Origin: an uncultured Pseudanabaenaceae cyanobacterium
GTDB lineage: Bacteria > Cyanobacteriota > Cyanobacteriia > Pseudanabaenales > Pseudanabaenaceae
Length of the DNA: 64,000 bases
Direction of reading: 5' to 3'
Assembly (NCBI GenBank): GCA_937927915.1
Contig: CALGKB010000002.1
Span: 293,763-357,762 of the forward strand
Part shown: positions 17,846 to 27,456 of the stretch, one piece after another
Layout: every line of letters starts with the position of its first letter
Position numbering within the stretch: the stretch's first letter is position 1
Notes under the pieces: model-generated
Databases searched by the model: none
What the model saw: the letters and a program-made list of their open reading frames with translations, nothing else
Told to the model about the DNA's origin: nothing
Position numbers and translations under genes: made by a program

Positions 17846-19210
17846 CTATCTCAAATCCTTCTCCTGCTGCCGCAGTTGCTGATAGCGCTGACATAGCTGC
17901 CGCCACCGCTGTAGTAAAAACTCTTTGCCGCCAAAGTGGAGATGGACATAGGAAGCATGGACATTTAAGTAACTCCAACCGTCGGCATTTACTGATAGCT
18001 GGGAGTGGTAGCGCTGTAAATAAAAAATGGGCTGTGGACTCGGTTCAGTTAACACCGATCGGTGAAATTCATGCCCCCAGAACTGTTCCCCTGGTTGACA
18101 GAGAAAACTGGCAGTTTGTACCGTCGCTAAGCGATAGCCAAGGGTGAGTTTAGGAGTCATTTTTGCCGTTGTGGGTAAGATGTTTAGGAGAGGATAAAAC
18201 CGATCGTTACTATCAACAATTCCCCGACAGAGATACATCAAGCCACCGCATTCTGCATAGGTAGGTACACCGCTGTAGATCAGTTTTTGCAGACAGGTAA
18301 TTAGCGTAATATTGCTGGCTAAACTATCAGCAAAGAGTTCAGGGAAACCGCCGCCAAAATACAAACCATCTAGGTCAGCAGGCAGACAGCTATCCCCCAA
18401 GGGGCTAAAAAATACTAATTCCATACCTACAGCTCGCAGCAGGGTAAAATTATCAGCATAGTAAAAATTAAATGCCTCATCCCAGGCAACCCCCAATCTT
18501 ACTGTTGGCGGAGGCAGACAAGGGGAAAAGTTAGACGGCTGTGCTTGCAGTAAAGGTAATAATAACTCCCAGTTAAACACAGATTGACCTAAAACAGCTA
18601 AACGATCGACAATTTCCTGCCAGTTAGATAGTTCTGCTGTAGGCACTAAACCAAGATAGCGATCGGGAATTTTAATAGCTTGATCACGCCCTATTCTCGC
18701 CACAATTGGTATGTTAAAGTCGCTGATTGCTGCCTCCAAAATCTCTCGATGGCGATCGCTGCTGATAAAATTGAGGACAACACCTGCTATTTTTACTGCG
18801 GGATCAAAAGTAGTATAGCCTTGCACAATTGCCCCGATCGAGCGGGAGATACTACTACAATTGATGACCAGAATTACGGGCACATTTAACAGTTTGGCGA
18901 CCTGAGCAGTGCTGCCCCAATCATCTTTACCTGAGGCACCATCAAACAACCCCATAACCCCTTCAATCAAATTATAGCATTGAGCATAGCGATAAAAACA
19001 CTGTTTTACATAGTCCGCCGAAGTCAAAATAGGGTCAAGATTGTAACAGGGTGAACCCGTAATTCTAGCGTGATACATGGGGTCAATATAGTCCGGACCA
19101 ACCTTAAAAGATTGCACCACTTTACCCCACTGCTGCATTGCTGCTAAAATAGCAAGGGTTACAGTTGTTTTACCAACACCACTCCTTTCTCCACCAATTA
19201 TTACTGTCAT
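17846..19210 (-). CDS. cobB: Cobyrinate a,c-diamide synthase CobB/CbiA
   Basis: This enzyme amidates the a and c side chains of the corrin ring using glutamine and ATP. The protein (about 454 residues) starts MTVIIGGERSGVGKTT, the P-loop of the dethiobiotin-synthase-like domain, and has a C-terminal class I glutaminase domain with the nucleophile Cys in TYAECGGLMYL. I chose the ATG at 19210; the frame is open to 19276, but that part lies under cobN and carries no family residues. Its ATG is separated from the cobN ATG on the other strand by a single base. Confidence 0.93.
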   Translation of the reverse strand: MTVIIGGERSGVGKTTVTLAILAAMQQWGKVVQSFKVGPDYIDPMYHARITGSPCYNLDPILTSADYVKQCFYRYAQCYNLIEGVMGLFDGASGKDDWGSTAQVAKLLNVPVILVINCSSISRSIGAIVQGYTTFDPAVKIAGVVLNFISSDRHREILEAAISDFNIPIVARIGRDQAIKIPDRYLGLVPTAELSNWQEIVDRLAVLGQSVFNWELLLPLLQAQPSNFSPCLPPPTVRLGVAWDEAFNFYYADNFTLLRAVGMELVFFSPLGDSCLPADLDGLYFGGGFPELFADSLASNITLITCLQKLIYSGVPTYAECGGLMYLCRGIVDSNDRFYPLLNILPTTAKMTPKLTLGYRLATVQTASFLCQPGEQFWGHEFHRSVLTEPSPQPIFYLQRYHSQLSVNADGWSYLNVHASYVHLHFGGKEFLLQRWRQLCQRYQQLRQQEKDLR

Positions 19211-19211
19211 T

Positions 19212-22200
19212 ATGCACCGTCTTGTTACTACACCTGGCAAAAGGGAAAATAGCACAGATAGCATTGTATTTGTCAATCAGACACCTGCCCCGATCGTAAT
19301 CATCACTGCCGCTGATACTGATATACAGATTTTAGCCCAAGTAACAGTTGATTTGCCAGGGGATTTTCCTGCTATTAGGGTAGTAAACATTCTGCAGTTA
19401 CAGCCACAGATTGTTATTGATACCTATGGGGAGGAGGTTTTGCAGTTTGCCCAAGTAATTGTTCTGCGCATTATTGGTGGACGGTCATATTGGAGCTATG
19501 GTTTAGAGGTGGTGAAAGCTACAGTAGAAGCCAGCGGTGCCCACTTAATTGTCTTACCAGGAGATGACATAATCGATGAAGATTTAATGAGCCATTCCAC
19601 AGTGGCAATAAGCACAGTGCACTATATCTGGCAGTATTTCCGCGAGGGGGGGAGTAAGAACTATCAAAATTTACTATACTACCTTGCCAATCAGTTCTTA
19701 GGTTATACAGCTACCTATTCTTCCCCCCAAGCTATACCCCGTTTAGGCATTTATCCCACTGCTCAAATCATATCTCCTAGTCACAGGAAAGTAGCTTTGT
19801 TGTTCTATCGTGCCCATTATTTAGCAGGAAATACAAAAGCGATCGATGCCCTTATCCACGCTCTACACAGTAGACAAATACAAGTCATACCGATTTATGT
19901 CACCTCTTTGAAAAATCCTGCTATACAAAAATCACTGTTAGAAATTTGTGCTGATTGCCAATTAATCCTCAACACAACTAGTTTTTCTATTGCCGACTTA
20001 AAACAAGATACCCCCACAATCGAGCTATGGGAAAAACTCAATCTCCCTGTCCTACAAGTGATACTATCAACTAATACGAAACAGGTCTGGTTAGATAGCA
20101 AAAGGGGCTTAGCTCCCCGCGATATGGCTATGAATGTAGTTATGCCTGAAGTGGATGGCAGAATTACCACCAGGGTTGCCTCTTTTAAGTCCGACTTACT
20201 CTTTAACGCAGCTCTGCAAACTCAGATTCTCGCCTATGAACCCCATTTGTCAGGTATTAACTTTATTGTGGATTTAACAGAGCGCTGGCTCAGATTGAGC
20301 CAAAAACCAAACCATACTAAAAAGATTGCTCTTATTCTCGCTAATTATCCCCATCAGGATGGCAGAATTGGTAATGGTGTGGGCTTGGATACCCCCCAAA
20401 GTTGTATTAAAATTTTACAGGCACTGCAAGCATCCGGCTATCACTTATCAGCAATTCCCGCGACAGGGGAGGAGCTAATTAATTTATTAACCAGTCAGAA
20501 AACTAACGACAGGGAAGGAAATACACTCCGCCCTAGCCATCAAGTTTTATCGCCACAACAGTATGCCCAATTTTGGTCACAATTGCCCGATCGGGTAAAA
20601 ACAGCTATCACAATGCAATGGGGGGACTATAAGCAAATGGGAGAATTTCATATTGCGGGTCAGCAATTTGGCAACATTTTTGTCGGTATTCAACCTGCCC
20701 GCACTCATGATTTTGACCCTAGTTTTAATTACCACAATCCTGATCTAGTCCCACCCCATACATATTTAGCTTTTTATCTGTGGCTGAGAGAAATCTTTCA
20801 GGCAGATGCGATCGTTCATGTGGGTAAACATGGCAATTTAGAATGGCTACCAGGTAAGGCAGTAGCCCTCTCGGAGGAATGCTATCCTGAATTAGTTTTG
20901 GGGGCTATTCCTAACTTTTATCCCTTTATAGTTAATGACCCTGGAGAAGGATCGCAGGCAAAGCGCCGTACCCATGCTGTTATTGTAGACCACCTTACTC
21001 CCCCCATGACTAGGGCTGAACTCTATGGTAAATTGCAGCAGTTAGAGGGTTTAATTGATGAATACTATGAAGTAGAAACTTTAGACCCCGATCGTCTTCC
21101 CCTAGTACGAGAGCGCCTAATCAATTTAATCAAGACAGAGAATTTACACTATGACTTCGGTATCACGGAGGCGGAGTTAAAACAAAATATCGATCGGATT
21201 CTCTCTGCTGTCGATGGCTATCTGTGTGAATTGAAGGAGTTACAAATTCGGGATGGTTTACATATTCTAGGTTGTTGCCCCCAAGGTAGGCAACTACGGG
21301 ATTTAATCATTGCCATCGCTCGCAATCCTACCCCTAACCGATCGGGTTTAACCAGGGCTATTGCTGTCAGTTGGGGCTTAGACTTTGATCCCTTAACAGC
21401 TAATCTAGGGGATAAATTGTCTGACAAAAACAGTCATATTTCTGATTGCCGCACGATCGGTGATGCTGTCAACAAGATAGAAGCATATGCAATAACCTTG
21501 GTGGAGAATTTGCTGGCAGGAAATAGTATAGAGGAAATACCAGAGCCAGTGCGATCGGAGTTAGTTTGGATACAGGAATACTTATTGCCTAGGCTCTATC
21601 GGACTGATCAAGAGATCAGCAATTTACTGCGGGGGTTGAAGGGGGAATTTATAGCCAGTGGAGCAGCAGGAGCACCGACAAGGGGGAGACCAGAAGTTTT
21701 ACCAACGGGGCGCAACTTTTATAGTGTGGATATACGAGCTGTTCCCACTGAAACGGCATGGGACGTGGGAAGAAGAGCGGCAGAAAATCTCATCGAATAT
21801 CACACACAAATTCACGGTGAATATCCTAGAAGTGTGGCAATTTCTATCTGGGGTACTGCCACCATGCGCACTGGTGGTGATGATTTTGCCCAAGCCCTTG
21901 CTTTACTAGGAGTACAACCAGTTTGGGATGGTATCTCGCGGCGAGTAGTGGATTTTGTGATTTTACCCACAACAATTCTCGGCAGACCAAGGGTAGATGT
22001 CCTGCTCAGAGTATCAGGTTTCTTTCGTGATGCTTTTCCTAATTTGCTGGAGTTATTCGATCGGGTAGTCAAAGCAATTGCTGACTTAGACGAGCCAGAA
22101 AATGTTAATCCCCTAGCGGCAAATGTAAAGGCAGAAACGGCAACTTGGCAACAGCAAGGCTTATCTTTACTAGAAGCAAAAAAGAGGGCGGCAGTGCGTG

Positions 22201-22919
22201 TTTTTAGTTCTGCCCCTGGTACTTACGGAGCGGGCTTACAGTGGCTGATTGCCTCTAAAAACTGGTCGACGGATGCAGATTTAGCCCGTGCCTACATTGA
22301 GTCCAGTTATTTTGCCTATGGAGTAGATATGGAGGGGGAGGCTTTGCCAGAAGTATTTAGACAGCGATTGAAGCAACTGCAGGTTGTGCTGCAAAACCAG
22401 GATAATCGTGAACATGATTTACTCGATTCCGATGATTACTATCAGTTTCAGGGGGGATTAGCTAATGCTATTAAAGTCACTACTGGTGTGATGCCTACTC
22501 TCTACTTTGGCGACAATTCCTGTCAGCAAAAGCCCCAGGTAAGAACACTACAGGCAGAAATTGCCAGGGTCTATCGTGGCAGAGTTATTAACCCCAAATG
22601 GATTCAGGGCATGATGCGGCATGGTTACAAAGGGGCGTTTGAATTAGCGGCAACAGTAGACTTTTTGTTTGCCTATGCTGCTACTACTAATTGTGTGCCT
22701 AATTTTATGTATGAAGGAGTAGCTAATGCCTACATTTTTGATGGGGTAGTGCAAAAATTTATAGCTGAGGTAAACCCCTGGGCACTGCGGGATATTGCTG
22801 AACGTTTGTTAGAGGCACAGCAAAGAAATCTATGGACAAATGCTCCTACTACTACCATTGACCAACTCAAAACAATTGCTAACTGGGCAGAGGGGATTAT
22901 CGAGGAGAAAAGTCAGTAA
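19212..22919 (+). CDS. cobN: Cobaltochelatase large subunit CobN
   Basis: CobN is the large subunit of the chelatase that inserts cobalt into the corrin ring, related to ChlH. The 1235-residue length fits CobN. It begins MHRLVTTPG and contains the CobN signatures VHVGKHGNLEWLPGKA (about residue 540) and NPKWIQGMMRHGYKGA near the C-terminus. ATPase partner subunits are not adjacent; ChlD, encoded at 41705, and ChlI are known to be shared in some lineages. The 3' end overlaps convergent birA by 23 bases. Confidence 0.92.
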   Translation: MHRLVTTPGKRENSTDSIVFVNQTPAPIVIITAADTDIQILAQVTVDLPGDFPAIRVVNILQLQPQIVIDTYGEEVLQFAQVIVLRIIGGRSYWSYGLEVVKATVEASGAHLIVLPGDDIIDEDLMSHSTVAISTVHYIWQYFREGGSKNYQNLLYYLANQFLGYTATYSSPQAIPRLGIYPTAQIISPSHRKVALLFYRAHYLAGNTKAIDALIHALHSRQIQVIPIYVTSLKNPAIQKSLLEICADCQLILNTTSFSIADLKQDTPTIELWEKLNLPVLQVILSTNTKQVWLDSKRGLAPRDMAMNVVMPEVDGRITTRVASFKSDLLFNAALQTQILAYEPHLSGINFIVDLTERWLRLSQKPNHTKKIALILANYPHQDGRIGNGVGLDTPQSCIKILQALQASGYHLSAIPATGEELINLLTSQKTNDREGNTLRPSHQVLSPQQYAQFWSQLPDRVKTAITMQWGDYKQMGEFHIAGQQFGNIFVGIQPARTHDFDPSFNYHNPDLVPPHTYLAFYLWLREIFQADAIVHVGKHGNLEWLPGKAVALSEECYPELVLGAIPNFYPFIVNDPGEGSQAKRRTHAVIVDHLTPPMTRAELYGKLQQLEGLIDEYYEVETLDPDRLPLVRERLINLIKTENLHYDFGITEAELKQNIDRILSAVDGYLCELKELQIRDGLHILGCCPQGRQLRDLIIAIARNPTPNRSGLTRAIAVSWGLDFDPLTANLGDKLSDKNSHISDCRTIGDAVNKIEAYAITLVENLLAGNSIEEIPEPVRSELVWIQEYLLPRLYRTDQEISNLLRGLKGEFIASGAAGAPTRGRPEVLPTGRNFYSVDIRAVPTETAWDVGRRAAENLIEYHTQIHGEYPRSVAISIWGTATMRTGGDDFAQALALLGVQPVWDGISRRVVDFVILPTTILGRPRVDVLLRVSGFFRDAFPNLLELFDRVVKAIADLDEPENVNPLAANVKAETATWQQQGLSLLEAKKRAAVRVFSSAPGTYGAGLQWLIASKNWSTDADLARAYIESSYFAYGVDMEGEALPEVFRQRLKQLQVVLQNQDNREHDLLDSDDYYQFQGGLANAIKVTTGVMPTLYFGDNSCQQKPQVRTLQAEIARVYRGRVINPKWIQGMMRHGYKGAFELAATVDFLFAYAATTNCVPNFMYEGVANAYIFDGVVQKFIAEVNPWALRDIAERLLEAQQRNLWTNAPTTTIDQLKTIANWAEGIIEEKSQ

Positions 22920-23469
22920 TCAAAGTTTGGTAGTCCTGCTCTAAAGCAGTGGTATCAGCCTGTTCCCAACGGCTTTTGCCCAGATTGATGCCAGCGATCG
23001 TTAACTGCCGCAGTTGCTGTAAGTTGCTGATATTAGTCTCTAAATCCCGTAAACTAATGGCACCCTGGGGAACCGGATTCCAACCGTTTATACCTACCCC
23101 GATTACTGCCACACTGATTTGTTGGTTATGCCAGCGCGTTTCTGTGAGAATGCCACCTAGTTTGTATTTGCCGACATAGAGATCGTTGGGGGCTTTGATG
23201 CGTAAGCTAGGCACAAATTCCTGTAGTTGGTGAGCAATTCCCCACACAGTCCCGATTGTGATAATCTTGGGGTCAACTATTTTTAATTTGGGCACATAAA
23301 TAAACGACAAGTATAGGCCGCCCACCTCCGATTCCCACTTTCTCCCCCATTGTCCCCGCCCCGCTGTCTGTCTTTTTGCCACAATAATAGTGCCGTCTCC
23401 GTAGCCCTGGTCAACTAAGTGCCAACCGATCGTGTTTGTGGAGTCAACAACGTCAAATTCTAATAGCAT
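22897..23469 (-). CDS. birA: Biotin--protein ligase BirA (catalytic domain only)
   Basis: The enzyme activates biotin with ATP and attaches it to biotin carboxyl carrier protein. The 190-residue protein has the biotinyl-AMP loop GRGQWGRKWES, the KAPNDLYVGKYKLGGIL motif (KWPND in most relatives) and GVGINGWNP. It lacks the N-terminal helix-turn-helix of bifunctional BirA, so it should not act as a repressor. It is shorter than typical enzymes because it ends soon after the catalytic core. Its start overlaps the stop of the TPR gene by one base (TAATG). Confidence 0.92.
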   Translation of the reverse strand: MLLEFDVVDSTNTIGWHLVDQGYGDGTIIVAKRQTAGRGQWGRKWESEVGGLYLSFIYVPKLKIVDPKIITIGTVWGIAHQLQEFVPSLRIKAPNDLYVGKYKLGGILTETRWHNQQISVAVIGVGINGWNPVPQGAISLRDLETNISNLQQLRQLTIAGINLGKSRWEQADTTALEQDYQTLITDFSPR

Positions 23470-24716
23470 TAATTCCGCATTTGGTCGTAAGTTGCCATTG
23501 CTTGTTGATAACCATCCATGTCCCCCTGTTGTTGAAATAATTTAGCTGCTTCTTGTGTGTCTAATAAGGCTTGACGGATGTCATCCATTTCATAGTAAGC
23601 AAGACCACGGTTACCATAGGCTTGGGGGAAATTGGGTTTGTATTTGATGGCTTCTGTATAGTCGGCAATTGCCTGGGAAAACTCCCCATTGTCACTGTAA
23701 ACATTGCCGCGATTGTAGTAGGCATCAGCAAATGTGGGATCAACAGTAATGGCTTTAGTAAAATCTTGAATTGCACCTTTGTTGTTACCCTGTGCCTGCA
23801 GTAATAGGCCGCGATTGTTGTAGGCAACTGCCAAGTTGGGATTGATTTTGAGGGCATTGTTGTAATCCTGGAGTGCCCCCCGTTCATCCCCCATATGAAA
23901 TTTAGCCAAGCCTCTGGCGTTGTAAGCTTCACTGTAACGATTGTCAATTTTGATTGCCCGATCGAATTCCAGCACTGCCACTTTGTTTTCCCCTAAACTC
24001 GATCGGATGATGCCTTTGTAGTAGTAGGCTTCTTTGCAGCGGGAGTCGATCTTAAGGGCTATATCTAAATCCACAAGGGCTTGGTCCAGCATATTTTGCT
24101 GAAATAAAATTTGTGCCCGCACACAGTAATATTCTGCCTTTTTACCATCCAACTCGATCGCTTTTTGAATATCGTAGAGAGCACCACTGAGATTATTTTG
24201 TTGTAGACGGATTTTGGCACGGTCGCAGTAACTATCCGCACTATCCAGGGAACCAAAACTGGTAATATCTGTGTCTTCCGTACTACCTTTGGTGGTCAGG
24301 GGTTCTAGGGCTTTCCGATCGAGATTTATCCCTAAGAGATGGGCAATTATATCCATCTGAGTCAGTAAATTGGCAGGGGTCAAACGGGGTAAAACTTCTA
24401 CCGCTCCCTGGCGCAACGCCCACCGTTTTTCTAAGTCTTTAATCTGTCCCTCTTCGTTAACATTGATGAGGATTAACCGATCGGTAACACCTTTACTTTT
24501 CAACCACCTACCAACATTACTTGCCTGTAAGGTACTGCCATCCGCACTCTTGATGCCTAAATCTAACAACACAAGGTCAGGCAGGGATGCCAGATAATTT
24601 AACAAATCTGCCTCTGGCGGTATGATTTCCAGCTTGATCCCCCCTTGGCTACTAAAAGCCCTTTGCCACAAGTCTACTTGCTCTGGCTGGGACAGACACA
24701 AAACGATCGTTTTCAT
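23469..24716 (-). CDS. Receiver-like domain protein with tandem TPR repeats
   Basis: The 415-residue protein has an N-terminal receiver-like domain (about 1-130) with a candidate phospho-Asp in LPDLVLLDLGIK. After a short linker come about seven tetratricopeptide repeats (residues 160-400) with the pattern AYYNRGNVYSDNGEFSQAIADY. Such proteins are scaffolds. Whether the receiver is phosphorylated is uncertain, because the acidic pair at the N-terminus of true receivers is not seen (MKTIVLCLSQPEQ). It is upstream of and overlaps birA. Confidence 0.8.
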   Translation of the reverse strand: MKTIVLCLSQPEQVDLWQRAFSSQGGIKLEIIPPEADLLNYLASLPDLVLLDLGIKSADGSTLQASNVGRWLKSKGVTDRLILINVNEEGQIKDLEKRWALRQGAVEVLPRLTPANLLTQMDIIAHLLGINLDRKALEPLTTKGSTEDTDITSFGSLDSADSYCDRAKIRLQQNNLSGALYDIQKAIELDGKKAEYYCVRAQILFQQNMLDQALVDLDIALKIDSRCKEAYYYKGIIRSSLGENKVAVLEFDRAIKIDNRYSEAYNARGLAKFHMGDERGALQDYNNALKINPNLAVAYNNRGLLLQAQGNNKGAIQDFTKAITVDPTFADAYYNRGNVYSDNGEFSQAIADYTEAIKYKPNFPQAYGNRGLAYYEMDDIRQALLDTQEAAKLFQQQGDMDGYQQAMATYDQMRN

Positions 24717-24795
24717 GGACGTATAATGGGCACACCTTTATCCAATTTACCCCGATCGTGGCATAATGCTATAGGGGAGGAACAGGTTAACGATT

Positions 24796-25122
24796 ATGAA
24801 AGATGCAACTCAGGCAGACCATCGTTTTGAGTGCCTTGTCTGCGGTTATGTCTACGAACCAAGTGTAGGGGACAAAAAGCGGGGTATTCCTGCGGGTACA
24901 GCCTTTGCCGATCTCCCCGATGATTGGCGCTGTCCTGTGTGTAATACGCGTAAGCAGAAATTTAAGGATATTGGGGTAAGTGGCGCCCCCTCTGGCTTTG
25001 CGGAAAACTTGCGCTATGGCTTGGGAGCAAATTCCCTCACAGCGGCGCAAAAAAACCTCTTAATTTTTGGTGCCCTTGCCCTTGGTTTTCTGTTTTTAAT
25101 GAGTTTTTATTCGGTGGACTAA
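24796..25122 (+). CDS. rubA: Membrane-anchored rubredoxin RubA
   Basis: RubA is a thylakoid rubredoxin needed for photosystem II assembly. The 108-residue protein has the two iron knuckles CLVCGY and CPVCNTRK with the usual DDWRCPVC context, a linker, and a C-terminal membrane helix (LLIFGALALGFLFLMSFY). The ATG has GGGGAGGAA about 13-20 bases upstream. The stop overlaps the ycf48 start (TAATG), so the two are coupled. Confidence 0.95.
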   Translation: MKDATQADHRFECLVCGYVYEPSVGDKKRGIPAGTAFADLPDDWRCPVCNTRKQKFKDIGVSGAPSGFAENLRYGLGANSLTAAQKNLLIFGALALGFLFLMSFYSVD

Positions 25123-26084
25123 TGAAGGTATTGTTAAAACTATTTTTGGCGGTTTTATTGACATTTGGTGTGGGGGTAAAAGCAGTTTTTGCCGCTGATT
25201 GGTACCTCATCCAACTGCCGACGAAAGCCAGTTTGTTAGACATTACATTTCAAGATGAGCAGTTACAGCATGGCTGGTTGGTGGGGACAGATGCCACCCT
25301 GTTTGAAACAAAAGATGGGGGCTTGACCTGGGAACAGCGCAACCTGAAGTTGGAGGGTCTTTATCGCTTTGTCTCGGTTAGTTTTCAGGGCAATGAGGGG
25401 TGGATTGCGGGCAAGCCGGCTCTGCTGCTGCATACCCTGGACGGGGGAAAATCCTGGACTAGGGTGGGGCTAAGTGCTAAACTGCCGGGTGACCCCCAGA
25501 TGATTACAGCTCTTGGTCCCAACAGGGCGGAGATGGCAACGGATTTGGGCGCTATCTATCAGACACAGGACGGTGGTAGAACCTGGAAGGCGCTGGTAAA
25601 ACAGGCGGTGGGGGCAGTGAGAAACCTCAACCGATCGCCAGATGGTCGCTACATTGCTGTTTCCGCCAAGGGGAACTTCTATTCTACCTGGTCGCCAGGG
25701 GACGATGCCTGGACCCAACATAATCGCAATAGCTCACGGCGGGTACAGAATATGGGCTTTGGTCCGGACCAGCGGGTGTGGATGCTCAATCGCGGCGGGC
25801 AAATACAGTTCAGCAAGCCTGCTACCCTAGAGGAATGGGAGAAGCCCCTTTTCCCCAAGGCGACGGAGGGTTATGGGATGTTAGATTTGGCCTACCAGGA
25901 CGAGCAGCATATCTGGGCATCGGGGGGAAGTTCCCATTTGCTCTACAGTGAAGACGGCGGTAAAACCTGGGAGAGGGTAGAAAATGTCCGCCACGTGGGG
26001 GCTAACTTCTACTCCATAGACTTTTTCAGACCCGATCGGGGGTTCATTCTCTGTCAGGATGGCAAGCTATTAGTCTACCGATAG
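25122..26084 (+). CDS. ycf48: Photosystem II assembly factor Ycf48
   Basis: Ycf48 is a lumenal seven-bladed propeller that binds precursor D1 and helps build the PSII reaction centre. The 320-residue protein has a signal peptide ending near KAVFA-ADW and repeated BNR-like blades with DGG-x-[ST]W (KDGGLTWE, LDGGKSWTR, QDGGRTWKA, EDGGKTWER). No lipobox Cys follows the hydrophobic stretch, so it seems to be soluble rather than lipidated. It follows rubA as in other cyanobacteria, but psbEFLJ do not follow. Its last 41 bases overlap the convergent menE. Confidence 0.95.
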   Translation: MKVLLKLFLAVLLTFGVGVKAVFAADWYLIQLPTKASLLDITFQDEQLQHGWLVGTDATLFETKDGGLTWEQRNLKLEGLYRFVSVSFQGNEGWIAGKPALLLHTLDGGKSWTRVGLSAKLPGDPQMITALGPNRAEMATDLGAIYQTQDGGRTWKALVKQAVGAVRNLNRSPDGRYIAVSAKGNFYSTWSPGDDAWTQHNRNSSRRVQNMGFGPDQRVWMLNRGGQIQFSKPATLEEWEKPLFPKATEGYGMLDLAYQDEQHIWASGGSSHLLYSEDGGKTWERVENVRHVGANFYSIDFFRPDRGFILCQDGKLLVYR

Positions 26085-27456
26085 CAGCGCGGTCGGTTTT
26101 CCCTGTCTCTGTTTTGGGGAGGGCAGCCCAGTTAAACACCTGTTTAGGAATTTTGTAGGGCGGGAGGTGGTGGCGCAGACAAAACTCTTTGATGTCTTGT
26201 ACAGACAGCTCTAACTCTGCCTGCAGGACAGCAACAGGAATCTGTCCCCACTCCCTATCTGCCTTGCCCACTACACACACATCTCGGATATGGGGGTGCA
26301 ATAGGAGGAGGTTTTCAATCTCAGCAGGATAGATGTTTTCGCCGCCGCAAAGAATTAAATTATCGGACCGATCGCAAACTACTAGGTAACCACTCCCATC
26401 TATATAGCCGACATCTTTGGTGTCAAACCACTCTGCCCTTTCTGTAGTGTGGCAATAACGCTGCAAAACCGATCGTCCTTTAATTTTAATCTTTCCCTCT
26501 TCTATACGAATTGCCAAGCCGGGAATGACCGTACCGGCGGTGTGGGGATGGGCGCGCCATTCGTTACTGGTGAGGGTGGTGACCGTAGAAGCTGCTTCTG
26601 TCAAGCCATAGGTGGTCACAACAGGGAGGTGCAATTGTAGACAACGCTCTTGCAAAGAAGGCGATAGAGGTGCTCCCCCCACCAAAATCCCCTTTAGCTG
26701 TTGCCAGGCTGTCAAACTAGCATCAAACGAAGGATGGTCCAAAATACGCACCAACATCGTCGGCACTAGAGATAACCAGCCAATCTTGTTGTTTTGCACT
26801 GCGTGAATGACCTGGGCAGCATCAAAGCGAGCCTGGAGATAGATTGCCAAATCCCCCCATAAACAGCGCCAGAGGATTGCCAAAGCTCCCACATGAAAGA
26901 GGGGTAAGCACAACAGCCAAGCCCCGTCATTTTTAGTAACCTGCAGACGGGACAAGACCCCTATCGCGCTGTAGTAGTGATTTGCCAAGGTTAAGCAAAC
27001 TGCCTTCGGCTCCCCCGTAGTGCCAGAAGAGAAAAAGATACTGTGTTCTCTATGTAATTCCCACAGAGGAGGGACAGTCTGACAGTCAGCAAAGCTGGGA
27101 ACAAGAGGAATAGTCTTAATAGCAGCGATCGTCGTTTCCCTGTCTGTAACGAGAAAAGAAATACCGATCGTTTTTAGCTGTCTCTCTAAGGCAGTAATAC
27201 TAAGACGGGCATGGCAAAAGACAATGATTGCCCCTATTCTAGTGAGGGCTAAAACCCAAAACAAATAGTAGGGATGGTTGGAAGCAAAGATAGCAACTTT
27301 TGTCCCCTCTATGATGCCAAGGACACAACAGGAGGCAATGATTTGATTAACTGCCCCCTCCGTTTGTGCATAGGAGTAAATCTCTGTCAGTGTGCATAAA
27401 AAGTGCTGGTGGGGGTTAGCAATTGCCCGCCTGTAGAGGGGGTCAACTACCTTCAT
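26044..27456 (-). CDS. menE: 2-succinylbenzoate--CoA ligase (MenE-like)
   Basis: This is an adenylate-forming ligase of 470 residues. It has the P-loop FFSSGTTGEPKAVCLT, the A5 motif TTYGLTEAAS, YIDGSGYLVVCDRSDN and the C-terminal Lys in LPKTETGKTDR. In cyanobacteria this family member activates o-succinylbenzoate for phylloquinone synthesis. The family call rests on overall resemblance, and other acyl-CoA ligases share these motifs. Its start overlaps the histidine-kinase stop by 14 bases, and its 3' end overlaps ycf48. Confidence 0.78.
   Translation of the reverse strand: MKVVDPLYRRAIANPHQHFLCTLTEIYSYAQTEGAVNQIIASCCVLGIIEGTKVAIFASNHPYYLFWVLALTRIGAIIVFCHARLSITALERQLKTIGISFLVTDRETTIAAIKTIPLVPSFADCQTVPPLWELHREHSIFFSSGTTGEPKAVCLTLANHYYSAIGVLSRLQVTKNDGAWLLCLPLFHVGALAILWRCLWGDLAIYLQARFDAAQVIHAVQNNKIGWLSLVPTMLVRILDHPSFDASLTAWQQLKGILVGGAPLSPSLQERCLQLHLPVVTTYGLTEAASTVTTLTSNEWRAHPHTAGTVIPGLAIRIEEGKIKIKGRSVLQRYCHTTERAEWFDTKDVGYIDGSGYLVVCDRSDNLILCGGENIYPAEIENLLLLHPHIRDVCVVGKADREWGQIPVAVLQAELELSVQDIKEFCLRHHLPPYKIPKQVFNWAALPKTETGKTDRAAIGRLIACHPDRE

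Noticed and set aside
17772..17978. N-terminal extension of murC
   Set aside because: It overlaps the cobB 3' end, lacks a start signal and precedes the conserved MurC N-terminus at ATG 17771.
19100..19211. Possible cobalamin riboswitch before cobN
   Set aside because: The upstream sequence is cobB coding DNA and has no B12-box that I can see.
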